A stretch of 64,000 nt of DNA from Bacteroides sp. GM023. Lineage in GTDB: Bacteria; Bacteroidota; Bacteroidia; Bacteroidales; Bacteroidaceae. Positions 43,709 through 53,071 of the stretch are shown one piece after another. The stretch spans positions 1-64,000 of the forward strand of contig NZ_JAAXGE010000012.1 in the NCBI RefSeq assembly GCF_014750685.1, in the 5' to 3' direction. Each line of letters begins with the position of its first letter. Within the stretch, counting starts at the first letter, position 1. A model generated the notes under the pieces. It searched no databases. It was not told the origin of the DNA and saw only the letters and a program-made list of their open reading frames with translations. The translations under genes and the position numbers were made by a program.

Positions 43709-45499
43709 ATGGAATCTTTAGACTATTTTGTTATCTTACTCTACTTTCTCGGATTGATAGCCGTGAGTGTCGTGATGTCGCGGAAAATTAAAAATTCCGA
43801 AGATATGTTTATTGCCGGGCGAAATTCTTCGTGGTGGCTGTCGGGAGTCTCTTCTTACATGACCATTTTCTCGGCAAGTACCTTTGTCGTTTGGGGAGGC
43901 GTTGCTTATAAATCAGGTATAGTTGCGGTAATTGTTGCACTTTGCCTTGGTGTGGCATCATTTATTGTCGGTAAATGGATCTCCGGCAAATGGCGCCAGT
44001 TGCGTATCAAATCGCCGGGGGAGTTTCTCACGATCCGCTTCGGACACCGCACAGTGAGTTTTTACACGATTTCAGGAATTGTAGCCCGTGCGGTGCATAC
44101 GGCAGTGTCTCTGTATGCGGTAGCGGTTGTGATGTGTGCGCTTATCAAGGTCGATGGCGGCAGTATTTTTGCGAGTACAGGTATGCTAGGCGATTCACCG
44201 GAGGGTTATCTTAGCATTTGGTGGGCACTTCTCATACTTGGTGCCATCGCTCTTGGATATACCATTGCCGGAGGTTTTCTTGCCGTACTAATGACCGATG
44301 TGATTCAATTCGGAGTACTTCTGGCTGTGGTTGTATTTATGATCCCTCTCTCATTTAACGCAGTTGGAGGTGTAAGCGCATTCATCGATAAAGCAAATGA
44401 GATACCGGGATTCTTCTCGGGTACGTCTCCAACCTATACATGGGTATGGCTTTTATTGTGGATATTTCTTAATGTAGCCATGATTGGTGGCGATTGGCCG
44501 TTTGTACAACGTTACATAAGCGTGCCTACTACAAGAGATGCGAAGAAGAGTACTTATTTGATAGGAATACTTTATCTCGTCACTCCCCTCATTTGGTATC
44601 TGCCTACCATGATTTATCGTGTAATGGAACCCGGACTTGCACTTGATTTGGATGCAACCACAATGACTTTCAACGGTGAACATGCTTATGTGAATATGAG
44701 CAAACTCGTGCTCATGAAAGGAATGGTAGGCATGATGTTGGCAGCGATGCTATCGGCCACATTGAGTAATGTTTCGGGCATTTTGAATGTGTATGCAAAT
44801 GTATATACTTATGATATTTGGGGACACAAAGAGAAAAATCGTCAGGCAGATGAGAAAAAGCGTATAAAGGTAGGTCGTCTCTTTACATTTGTTTTTGGAC
44901 TTGTGATAATTGCCTTGTCGATGTTCATACCTTTTGCCGGAGGTGCAGAAAAGGTCGTAGTAACCCTTCTTACTATGGTGATGTGTCCTTTATATATTCC
45001 GTCAATATGGGGATTGTTCTCAAAGCGGTTGACAGGTAACCAACTTATTACTGCAATGGTGCTTACTTGGTTCGTGGGTATTATGGCTCGTATCATCATT
45101 CCTGCCTCCGTCATTAGTCCAAGCATAATAGAATCGGTTTCCGGTTGTGTACTTCCCGTACTTATTCTTGTAATGATGGAAATTTGGTCGGTACGCAAAA
45201 AGTATGAAGACAATGGCTATCAAGCCATTTGCGAATATACTGATCCTGATGCCGACCGCGAGCCGACCTCAAAGGAGAAAAAAGCGGTACGAAATTATTC
45301 GCATTTGGCCGTTAACTGCTTCTGTATAACCCTTGGAGTCGTTGCACTCTTGCTGGTTGGTCTGCTCATTGTCGGCGATACAAAGACTCTTGCGGTAAAA
45401 AATATCGTAATAGGAAGTATCGTACTGATTGTTGCCACTATACTTGCTTATGTGATATACAGAATCATGTATGCAAAGCAGGTGAAAATATCTAATTAG
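43709..45499 (+). CDS. Sodium:solute symporter (SSS family)
   Basis: 596 residues with about 13-14 hydrophobic segments. Family features: DYFVILLYFLGLIAVSVVMS start, EDMFIAGRNSSWWLSGVSSY, GEFLTIRFGHRTVSFYTISG, and DWPFVQRYISVPTTRDAKKS. It imports a small organic solute with Na+ across the inner membrane, here probably the breakdown product of the locus substrate (inference). It follows the FAD oxidoreductase by 5 bases and is followed by a BACON lipoprotein. Confidence 0.93.
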   Translation: MESLDYFVILLYFLGLIAVSVVMSRKIKNSEDMFIAGRNSSWWLSGVSSYMTIFSASTFVVWGGVAYKSGIVAVIVALCLGVASFIVGKWISGKWRQLRIKSPGEFLTIRFGHRTVSFYTISGIVARAVHTAVSLYAVAVVMCALIKVDGGSIFASTGMLGDSPEGYLSIWWALLILGAIALGYTIAGGFLAVLMTDVIQFGVLLAVVVFMIPLSFNAVGGVSAFIDKANEIPGFFSGTSPTYTWVWLLLWIFLNVAMIGGDWPFVQRYISVPTTRDAKKSTYLIGILYLVTPLIWYLPTMIYRVMEPGLALDLDATTMTFNGEHAYVNMSKLVLMKGMVGMMLAAMLSATLSNVSGILNVYANVYTYDIWGHKEKNRQADEKKRIKVGRLFTFVFGLVIIALSMFIPFAGGAEKVVVTLLTMVMCPLYIPSIWGLFSKRLTGNQLITAMVLTWFVGIMARIIIPASVISPSIIESVSGCVLPVLILVMMEIWSVRKKYEDNGYQAICEYTDPDADREPTSKEKKAVRNYSHLAVNCFCITLGVVALLLVGLLIVGDTKTLAVKNIVIGSIVLIVATILAYVIYRIMYAKQVKISN

Positions 45500-45530
45500 T
45501 CATTATTAATTAACCCTAAATACTAATCAA

Positions 45531-46895
45531 ATGAACCTAAAGATGTTATTGTTTGCAAGTGTGTCGCTTGTTATTTTTGCATCTTGTCACGATTCGGATA
45601 CTCCGTACATGACACTCGCGACAAAGACACTTGTTGTAGAAGCAGAAGGTGGTCTTTTCACCGTTGATCTTGAATCAAATGTCTTTTACAGAGTCAATAA
45701 CGACTGCCAGGCCGAAGGAAGCGATAGCCATTGGGCAGTTATTGATTCTCATGAGACACAAGGTGAGATTACTAAATTTACAATCAAAATTTCTGAAAAT
45801 TCATCGGCTACTTCTCGTACTGGTGCAATTCGTTTCATTGGTGATGATGTAACTCCTCTAAAGCTGGCTATTACTCAGAAGGGGATTGTTCCTAAGGGCA
45901 TCAGCCCTGCCACCGAATCGGTTGATGCAGCTACAACGGAATCTTCGTTCAAAGTCTTTGGCGATAAAGAGTGGAGAGCTGTTTGTATAGATGCGGATGT
46001 GACCGTTTCTCCTACAAATGGGGTAGGCGAATGTGACATTAAACTTACTTTCCCGGAAAACAAGACATTTGTAAAGCGGACAATAGAAGTAACGGTAACC
46101 ATCCTGGATGATAAAGACTATACATATACTCTTGTACAAGATGCTTTTTCGGGTATTTTAGCTGATTGGGATTTGAAGAGTTTAACCAGCAATACGAGTG
46201 GAACATTTGCTGATGGTGAAGCACAGTCGGTATTCCCGGGAGCCAATGGCAAGTATATTGCTCCAAGTGCCGGAAGTGGTAAAATAGAGTATTGGGCATG
46301 TGACCGAACAGGTTATATAGCGCAGACAGCTATTTGCGACCGCGCAGTGGGCGGTAATGGTGACCCGTATGTATCAGGAGCTATTCCTGGCGATTATTGG
46401 TATATCTATGGCGATGCGAAAGGTGCGATAATCCCTGCCGGTACAAAGATCCATTTCTATTTTGTGACTAAATTGGGAACGATGTGTTCCAGCTACTGGA
46501 TGATCGAGTTCAAGGATGGGGAGGAATGGAAACCGGCTCTTCCGACTTCGACTCTTCTGGAAAGTGCGACAGAAACGATATCGGGTGCTTCCATTGATTA
46601 TTCGGCAACAATTACCTACAATTTTGCAGGAATGTTGCTTGATACCAGCAACAATGGTGCATATATCCCTGCCGAAGGAGTATTTACGACAACTAAAGAT
46701 ATGGATGAGATTGTCTTAAGATTTGGACAAGCAGGTCGTTTAGGTCTTAGTGGTGCTAGATATTCTGGAAAATATATCGACTGCACACACGCAAGTGGTC
46801 AGACACGTTTTTCGGCGCAACATCCGAGTAACCCTGAAACAGGTGCGGCGATCAAAGAGTATAACCAACATGTATTGCTTGAAATCGTAGAATGA
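45531..46895 (+). CDS. BACON-repeat surface lipoprotein
   Basis: 454 residues with lipobox VIFASCHD. Two BACON-like domains occupy about residues 25-115 and 120-205 (MTLATKTLVVEAEGG...TGAIRFIGDD; GISPATESVDAATTESSFKV...EVTVTILDDKDYTYTLVQD). The remaining C-terminal region (about 210-454) is beta-rich and unassigned. It probably lies on the cell surface and binds the ligand or orients an enzyme. Its last codon overlaps the SusC start by 4 bases (ATGA), so it belongs to the same transcript. Confidence 0.8.
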   Translation: MNLKMLLFASVSLVIFASCHDSDTPYMTLATKTLVVEAEGGLFTVDLESNVFYRVNNDCQAEGSDSHWAVIDSHETQGEITKFTIKISENSSATSRTGAIRFIGDDVTPLKLAITQKGIVPKGISPATESVDAATTESSFKVFGDKEWRAVCIDADVTVSPTNGVGECDIKLTFPENKTFVKRTIEVTVTILDDKDYTYTLVQDAFSGILADWDLKSLTSNTSGTFADGEAQSVFPGANGKYIAPSAGSGKIEYWACDRTGYIAQTAICDRAVGGNGDPYVSGAIPGDYWYIYGDAKGAIIPAGTKIHFYFVTKLGTMCSSYWMIEFKDGEEWKPALPTSTLLESATETISGASIDYSATITYNFAGMLLDTSNNGAYIPAEGVFTTTKDMDEIVLRFGQAGRLGLSGARYSGKYIDCTHASGQTRFSAQHPSNPETGAAIKEYNQHVLLEIVE

Positions 46896-49800
46896 ATATT
46901 ATGAAGAAAAGTATATTAAGCCTGTTATTGGCATGTTTCCTGCAAATCAATCTGGCTTTTGCACAGAATGTAATGAAGGGTGTCGTTAACGATGCCAATG
47001 GTCCTCTTGTCGGAGTTGTGATCCATGATAAAAACAATGGAAAAGGTACTACCTCCGATATGTCGGGAAAGTATGCGCTTAGTGGTGCGGAATCAGGGCA
47101 TACAATAGAATTCCGTTATCTGGGTTATATGACCGAACATGTTGTATGGGATGGTAAAAGTGTGGTAAATATAAAACTTAAAGAGGATGCTGTACAGCTT
47201 GAAGAAACGGTCGTTATCGGTTATGGATCTGTAAAGAAGAAAGATCTTACAGGTGCAGTCGGTGTAATCAACAATCCATTGATCGAGAGGCAGAGTACTT
47301 CGCAACTTTCGCAATCTTTGCAAGGATTGATTCCGGGACTTACGGTTACTCGTTCAAGCAGTATGCCGGGAGCGAGTGCTACGGTGCAGGTTCGTGGTGT
47401 GACAACCATGTCTGATTCGAGTCCGCTTATCCTTGTCGATGGTATGATGGTCAGTAGCCTCGATAATATAGCAAGTGAAGACGTGCAGCAGATTACTGTA
47501 CTTAAGGATGCGGCTTCTGCATCTATTTATGGTGCCCGTGCTGCTGCCGGTGTTATCTTGATAACAACTAAGGAGGCAACCGAGGGACAACTTTCGATCG
47601 GTTACAACGGGGAGGTTTCCTTATCTTCTCCTACCGAATTTCCGAAATTCCTGACCGACCCTTATCATTACATGACAATGTATAATGAATGGTCATGGAA
47701 CGATGCCGGTAATCCTGCGGGAGGCGAGTTTGCCAACTATTCACAGGATTACATCGACAACTATGCTACCAACAACAGGTATGACCCCATTCAATATCCT
47801 ATCTATGATTGGAAAGATGCCATTCTTTCGAGTACCGCTATGCGCCATAAGCACAATTTGACAATGACGTATGGCAACAAGGTAATCAAGAGTCACACTT
47901 CCGCTACTTACGAAAATGCTGACGCTGTCTACAAAGGTTCAAACCACGAAAGAATTTCTATCCGTTCTCGTAATAATCTGAAGATTAGTGATAAAATCTC
48001 CGGTTCTATTGATTTTTCGGTACGTTACGCCACGAAAAACGACCCCACTTCCGGTAGTCCGATTCGTGCGGCTTATATGTATCCTTCCATTTATTTAGGA
48101 CTTTATCCGGACGGTCGTGTAGGTCCCGGTAAAGACGGCAGTCTTAGTAATACACTTGCCGCTTTATTGGAAGGCGGAGAAAAAAAGACTGTATCTAATA
48201 CAATGACCGGTAAATTCTCGTTGAGCTATAAGCCTATAAAAGATTTGACCATTACTGCTAATTTGACTCCTACCATTGGAAATGTTTCAATCAAGGAGAT
48301 GAAGAAAGCCATACCTGTTTATGATGCATACGAAACCGATGTTATGTTGGGATATGTTTCGGGGTATACTTCTAATTCGCTAAGTGAAGAACGCCGTAAC
48401 ATCAAATCATTGGAGAAACAATTCATCGCTACATACGATAAAACCTTTAGCAAGGTACATAACTTCAATGCCATGGTCGGTTATGAGGATTATAGCTATA
48501 CGTATGAAACGATGTCGGGGTCGACAAACGATATGTCTTTGTCTTCTTTCCCTTATCTTGATTTGGCGAATAAAAATGCTCTTGCTGTAGCCGGCAATTC
48601 TTATCAGAATGCCTATCGTTCATTTTTTGGGCGTATCATGTATAATTACGACAGCCGCTACTACCTCCAACTCAATGCTCGTGAAGACGGATCTTCACGT
48701 TTTCACAAGGATCACCGTTGGGGATTCTTCCCGTCGGCATCGGTTGGTTGGGTAATTTCTAATGAGAAATTCATGCAAAATATAACCCCGATAAGTTATC
48801 TGAAGTTTCGTGCCTCTATCGGTACTCTCGGTAATGAGCGGATTGGAAATTATCCTTACCAGACATACATTTCGTTCAACAATGCCATTATGTATGACAG
48901 TGCAGGATCTACGCCTCAATCTTCAATGTCCGCCGCACAACAAGATTATGCGTATGAGAATATCCATTGGGAGAAAACACAGAGCTGGGATATAGGTGTG
49001 GATGCCGCTTTCTTTGACAACCGCCTTGACTTTAGCGCAGACTATTATTATAAAAAGACAACAGATATGCTCTTGTCGGTGGCAATCCCGTCGTTTACCG
49101 GTTACTCGGCACCTGACAGGAATGTAGGTAAAATGCACACCCGCGGTTGGGAAGTAAAACTTGGCTGGTCTGACCGTATCGGGGATTTTAGTTATGCGAT
49201 AAGTTTTAATATCTCTGATTACAAGTCTATTATAGATAATCTTAACGGCAAGCAGCAGTTTAACAGCGATGGTACTATTATTACTGAAGGTGCAGAATAT
49301 AACTCATGGTATGGATATAAGACTGCAGGTTTGTTCCAGACCGCAGAGGAAGTCAGCGAAAGTGCTTTGCTTTCGGCTTCTACCAAACCGGGTGATGTAA
49401 AATATGTAGATATCAGCGGACCAGATGGTACTCCTGACGGAATTATCAATGAGACATATGACCGCGTAGTGCTTGGCAGTTCGTTGCCACACTATCTTTA
49501 TGGAGGTTCTATTAGTTTGGGTTGGAAAGGCATCTCCTTCTCTCTACTTTTCAATGGTGTCGGGAAACAACTTTCACGCCTTACCGAAAGTATGATTCGT
49601 CCCATGCAGGGACAATGGCTTCCGGCTCCGTCAGTCCTTCTGAACGACAATGGTGACCGTAATTACTGGAGTGTGTATAATACAGCAGAACAGAACGCAT
49701 CAGTCAGGTATCCTCGCTTGAGTCATCAGGGCGGTGAATACAACAACTATAAAATGTCAGATTTCTGGCTTAGGAGTAGCGCATATATGCGTATAAAGAA

Positions 49801-49987
49801 CATCAATATTGGCTATACAGTTCCTAAAAAAATCGTCTCTAAGGTCGGAATCAAGGGACTTCGGGTGTATGTCAATATCGATGATCCATATTGTTTTGAT
49901 AGTTATCTTTCTGGATGGGACCCTGAAGCAGGCGCTTCTACCTATATCACACGTACTTATACGTTTGGAGTTGATATTAAATTCTAA
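46892..49987 (+). CDS. SusC/RagA TonB-dependent transporter without STN domain
   Basis: 1031 residues. Signal peptide (LSLLLACFLQINLAFAQ), carboxypeptidase-regulatory-like domain (MKGVVNDANGPLVGVVIHDK), TonB-box region LEETVVIGYGSVKKKDL, plug with LILVDGMMVSSLDNIASEDV, barrel to the end TYTFGVDIKF. No STN domain, which fits control by a LacI-type regulator and not by ECF/FecR. With the SusD protein encoded 24 bases later it imports the locus substrate across the outer membrane. Confidence 0.96.
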   Translation: MNIMKKSILSLLLACFLQINLAFAQNVMKGVVNDANGPLVGVVIHDKNNGKGTTSDMSGKYALSGAESGHTIEFRYLGYMTEHVVWDGKSVVNIKLKEDAVQLEETVVIGYGSVKKKDLTGAVGVINNPLIERQSTSQLSQSLQGLIPGLTVTRSSSMPGASATVQVRGVTTMSDSSPLILVDGMMVSSLDNIASEDVQQITVLKDAASASIYGARAAAGVILITTKEATEGQLSIGYNGEVSLSSPTEFPKFLTDPYHYMTMYNEWSWNDAGNPAGGEFANYSQDYIDNYATNNRYDPIQYPIYDWKDAILSSTAMRHKHNLTMTYGNKVIKSHTSATYENADAVYKGSNHERISIRSRNNLKISDKISGSIDFSVRYATKNDPTSGSPIRAAYMYPSIYLGLYPDGRVGPGKDGSLSNTLAALLEGGEKKTVSNTMTGKFSLSYKPIKDLTITANLTPTIGNVSIKEMKKAIPVYDAYETDVMLGYVSGYTSNSLSEERRNIKSLEKQFIATYDKTFSKVHNFNAMVGYEDYSYTYETMSGSTNDMSLSSFPYLDLANKNALAVAGNSYQNAYRSFFGRIMYNYDSRYYLQLNAREDGSSRFHKDHRWGFFPSASVGWVISNEKFMQNITPISYLKFRASIGTLGNERIGNYPYQTYISFNNAIMYDSAGSTPQSSMSAAQQDYAYENIHWEKTQSWDIGVDAAFFDNRLDFSADYYYKKTTDMLLSVAIPSFTGYSAPDRNVGKMHTRGWEVKLGWSDRIGDFSYAISFNISDYKSIIDNLNGKQQFNSDGTIITEGAEYNSWYGYKTAGLFQTAEEVSESALLSASTKPGDVKYVDISGPDGTPDGIINETYDRVVLGSSLPHYLYGGSISLGWKGISFSLLFNGVGKQLSRLTESMIRPMQGQWLPAPSVLLNDNGDRNYWSVYNTAEQNASVRYPRLSHQGGEYNNYKMSDFWLRSSAYMRIKNINIGYTVPKKIVSKVGIKGLRVYVNIDDPYCFDSYLSGWDPEAGASTYITRTYTFGVDIKF

Positions 49988-50011
49988 TAGAGTCTGAAAA
50001 AATTACATAAT

Positions 50012-51751
50012 ATGAAAAAAATACATGTATTGATTTACATGATAGCTCTTCTATCTGTAACTTCTTGTGTGAACCTCGACCTGAATCCTCCTTCAGCTGC
50101 ATCCAGTGAAAACTGGTTCTCGTCACCGGAGGAAGTTCGAATCTCATTGAATGATTTTTATCGTAGTACCTTCTTTGTTATAGAAGAAGGTTGGACGTTG
50201 GACCGTAATACAGATGACTGGGCGCAACGAACCAATATTTATACAATTGCGGCAGGTTCACTGAATGCGTCTTCTACAAGTAATCCCAACATTAAGACTG
50301 TTTGGAGTTACACTTATAAGAACATTAGTCGTGCAAACCGGATTTTGGAGGCACTTGACAATCTTGAAGGTAAATATTCCACCACAGAACTTAATATGCT
50401 TCGTGCCGAAGCCCGTTTTTTCAGGGCGTTTGCTTATTCACGTTTGATTACTCTTTGGGGAGATGTTCCTTTCTATCTGACTTCAATTACTCCAGAGGAA
50501 GCATTTGAGATGGGACGTACCGACAAAGCTGTCGTTTTAAAACAGGTTTATGAAGATTATGACTATGCAGCAGAAAATTTGCCGGTCGCAAATAATAATA
50601 GCGGTGCCACCCGTGTGGATAAAGGAACGGCCTATGCTTTCAAGGCTCGTACAGCTCTCTATCAGCACGACTATGGGACTACCGCAAAGGCTGCACAAGA
50701 CTGTATGGATCTGGGAGTATATGACTTAGCCCCTGATTATGGAGAACTTTTCCGCGATAAGACAAGAGGTAGCAAGGAAGTCATCTTCTCTGTTGTTCAC
50801 TCAAGTGACCTTGAATTGGATGAAAACGGTCAGCCTACTACACAGTCTATCGGTTCATTCATTGCCCGTTCGGCGGGTGGTACACATAATGCGCAACCTT
50901 CATGGGAACTTCTTGCTGTCTACGAAATGACGAATGGTAAGACGATCGATGAGCCGGGCAGTGGCTTTGATCCTCGCGATCCATTTGCCAACCGTGATCC
51001 CCGTTGTTTGGAAACATTTGCTGCTCCCGGTAGCCGTATCTATGGTATTGAGTGGAATCCTGCGCCAAATGCACTTGAGGTAATGGATTATACGCAAAAT
51101 CGCATGGTTACAAACAAAGATTCAAAAGGCGGTTCGGATGCTTCCAACTGCGCTTACAATGGTTGCTGCCTGCGCAAAGGCGCGCAAGAGTCATGGCGTA
51201 TTACTTTGTATAACGACAATCCCGTCATTCTCATGCGTTATGCCGATGTGTTGTTGATGTATGCCGAAGCTAAGATTGAACTGGGAGATATTGATGCTAC
51301 TGTTCTTGCTTGTATCAACGATGTCCGTGCTCGTGCTTATAGCACTACCCGTACGCAAACCAACGACTATCCGTCCATCACCACCACCGATCAGACGGTA
51401 TTGCGTAAAGTGCTTCGTCGTGAGCGTCGTGTGGAGTTTGCATGGGAAAATCTGCGTTATTTCGACTTGCTTCGTTGGCATCAGTTTGAGAATGCTTTCG
51501 GACACAATATGTACGGATTTACTCGTACGGCCAATAGAGCAAAGGAATATTTTGCGGCAGGCAACTGGTTCTGGCCACAGACTCCGGCATTTGATGAAGA
51601 CGGATTCCCTTCCTTTGAAGCGATGGCTGATGGGACTTATATCGTTCAGCATGGAGAACGTAAGTTTGATGAGAAGATTTATTTGTGGCCATTGCCAAGT
51701 GATGATGTACTAATCATGAATGGCAAACTTGTTCAGAACCCAGGGTACTAA
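50012..51751 (+). CDS. SusD/RagB surface binding lipoprotein
   Basis: 579 residues with lipobox LLSVTSCVNLDL. Helical SusD fold with LNMLRAEARFFRAFAYSRLI, the family signature NPVILMRYADVLLMYAEAKI and RRERRVEFAWENLRYFDLLR. It forms the lid of the SusC pore. Partner of the preceding SusC. Confidence 0.96.
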   Translation: MKKIHVLIYMIALLSVTSCVNLDLNPPSAASSENWFSSPEEVRISLNDFYRSTFFVIEEGWTLDRNTDDWAQRTNIYTIAAGSLNASSTSNPNIKTVWSYTYKNISRANRILEALDNLEGKYSTTELNMLRAEARFFRAFAYSRLITLWGDVPFYLTSITPEEAFEMGRTDKAVVLKQVYEDYDYAAENLPVANNNSGATRVDKGTAYAFKARTALYQHDYGTTAKAAQDCMDLGVYDLAPDYGELFRDKTRGSKEVIFSVVHSSDLELDENGQPTTQSIGSFIARSAGGTHNAQPSWELLAVYEMTNGKTIDEPGSGFDPRDPFANRDPRCLETFAAPGSRIYGIEWNPAPNALEVMDYTQNRMVTNKDSKGGSDASNCAYNGCCLRKGAQESWRITLYNDNPVILMRYADVLLMYAEAKIELGDIDATVLACINDVRARAYSTTRTQTNDYPSITTTDQTVLRKVLRRERRVEFAWENLRYFDLLRWHQFENAFGHNMYGFTRTANRAKEYFAAGNWFWPQTPAFDEDGFPSFEAMADGTYIVQHGERKFDEKIYLWPLPSDDVLIMNGKLVQNPGY

Positions 51752-51772
51752 CTTTATTAAATAAATGATAAT

Positions 51773-52726
51773 ATGAGCATTGGAGAAATTTTATTGCACA
51801 GTCGGTATCAACCATTAAAGAGGGTGTTGAGCTATGATGTATTCAACACAGGCTTTAACGGCTGGATGACATTGATGCCTAATTTTACGGAATATCCGAA
51901 TTTTGATGTTCCTAAGACATTGGTCAATAAAGATCAGTGGCCACCGGTCATGCTTAGTTCCGCTACCTTCAGGTATCCGGGTACTCATGGGGCAATGTCC
52001 GGTACTTATTCTCTTAAACTCTCGACAAGACCTGTTGCAGCGCCTTATACGGAGATTCCGGCAGAGGGATGCCTGGGACATGCCATTAAGCGACTTTCAT
52101 TCTCTCGTCCGGGCTGCAAATATTTGCAGATAGAATGCTGGTTTACATATACGGCGGAGCAGGATGTGGTTGATGGCGGTGATCGTCCGCAACCGGGTTT
52201 ACATGAGAGTTCAATCCGCGACTTCGGTATGGGATTTGATGTACAGGAAGGTGGAAAACGCTATCATGTAGGAATACGCTATCTCAATGCAGTGGACGGA
52301 AAGTTAATGCAGAAGTGGCAGTATGAACATTCGGATGAAGACGTTACAGATCGTGATTGGGCTTATGGACTTGACGGAGATTGGTGTAAGAAGGGTGTCG
52401 ATCCTTGGTGGTTTGGTCGTCGTTATCCTAATGGTGACCATGATGGGTTCAAAGATTTGAACGATGGTCATCAGAAACTCATTTACAATGAGACTGATTG
52501 CAAACTCAATTGGCAATATATGCGCCTGAAACTTGACACACAGCTTCGCGAATATGTGGAGTTCCAATGTCAGGACAGAATTTGGGATATGCGTGGCATT
52601 GCAGCCGATACTGTTGATGGATATAACCGTATCGACAACCTTATCAACCCTCTTTTCTGGGTGGGTACTGATACCAATCGTCGTGTATTCTTTTATATAG
52701 ATTCAGTTGTTGTTTCACAAGAATAA
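51773..52726 (+). CDS. Signal-less beta-sandwich-like orphan protein (DUF6772-like)
   Basis: 317 residues with no signal peptide or membrane segment, starting MSIGEILLHSRYQPLKRVLS, unusual directly behind SusD. It begins with a LSYDVFNTGFNGWMTLMPNF region and GAMSGTYSLKLSTRPV, patterns typical of jelly-roll carbohydrate-binding modules, and continues with aromatic-rich strands to FFYIDSVVVSQE. It resembles proteins filed under DUF6772, from memory and unverified. I cannot name an enzymatic role. The next small gene (52742) often travels with it (inference). Confidence 0.55.
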   Translation: MSIGEILLHSRYQPLKRVLSYDVFNTGFNGWMTLMPNFTEYPNFDVPKTLVNKDQWPPVMLSSATFRYPGTHGAMSGTYSLKLSTRPVAAPYTEIPAEGCLGHAIKRLSFSRPGCKYLQIECWFTYTAEQDVVDGGDRPQPGLHESSIRDFGMGFDVQEGGKRYHVGIRYLNAVDGKLMQKWQYEHSDEDVTDRDWAYGLDGDWCKKGVDPWWFGRRYPNGDHDGFKDLNDGHQKLIYNETDCKLNWQYMRLKLDTQLREYVEFQCQDRIWDMRGIAADTVDGYNRIDNLINPLFWVGTDTNRRVFFYIDSVVVSQE

Positions 52727-52741
52727 GGAGGAATGTAATAT

Positions 52742-53071
52742 ATGAAAATGTTTAATGATTCCCATCTTGAGGTAAAGAAGTTTTTTAAAGGAACTTTCTT
52801 CACTCATCCTTACGAGGCTGGTTGGGCAGATGAGGCTATATTTTTTGTTATGGTTGAGAAAATAGAGGGAGATCCTGTATTCGAAGGTCGTGTACAACTA
52901 TCGCAAGACGGTGTGTATTGGGCTGATGACGGCAGTATTCCTACGATCTTCAAAGGACTTGGCCAACATATTATAAAAGTGAATTCAAATTTTGGTAATT
53001 ATATTCGTCTTGCCGTCAGCATTGAAGGCGGAGAGATGTTTTTAAATCTTCATATAGCATGCAAAGGTTAA
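52742..53071 (+). CDS. Small orphan protein (DUF6385-like)
   Basis: 109 residues, no signal peptide. Sequence centres on VFEGRVQLSQDGVYWADDGS and KVNSNFGNYIRLAVSIEGG, a beta-sandwich-like pattern. I believe it resembles DUF6385 proteins (memory, unverified). It overlaps the following MBL gene by 13 bases, so it is part of the operon. Function unknown. Confidence 0.5.
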   Translation: MKMFNDSHLEVKKFFKGTFFTHPYEAGWADEAIFFVMVEKIEGDPVFEGRVQLSQDGVYWADDGSIPTIFKGLGQHIIKVNSNFGNYIRLAVSIEGGEMFLNLHIACKG

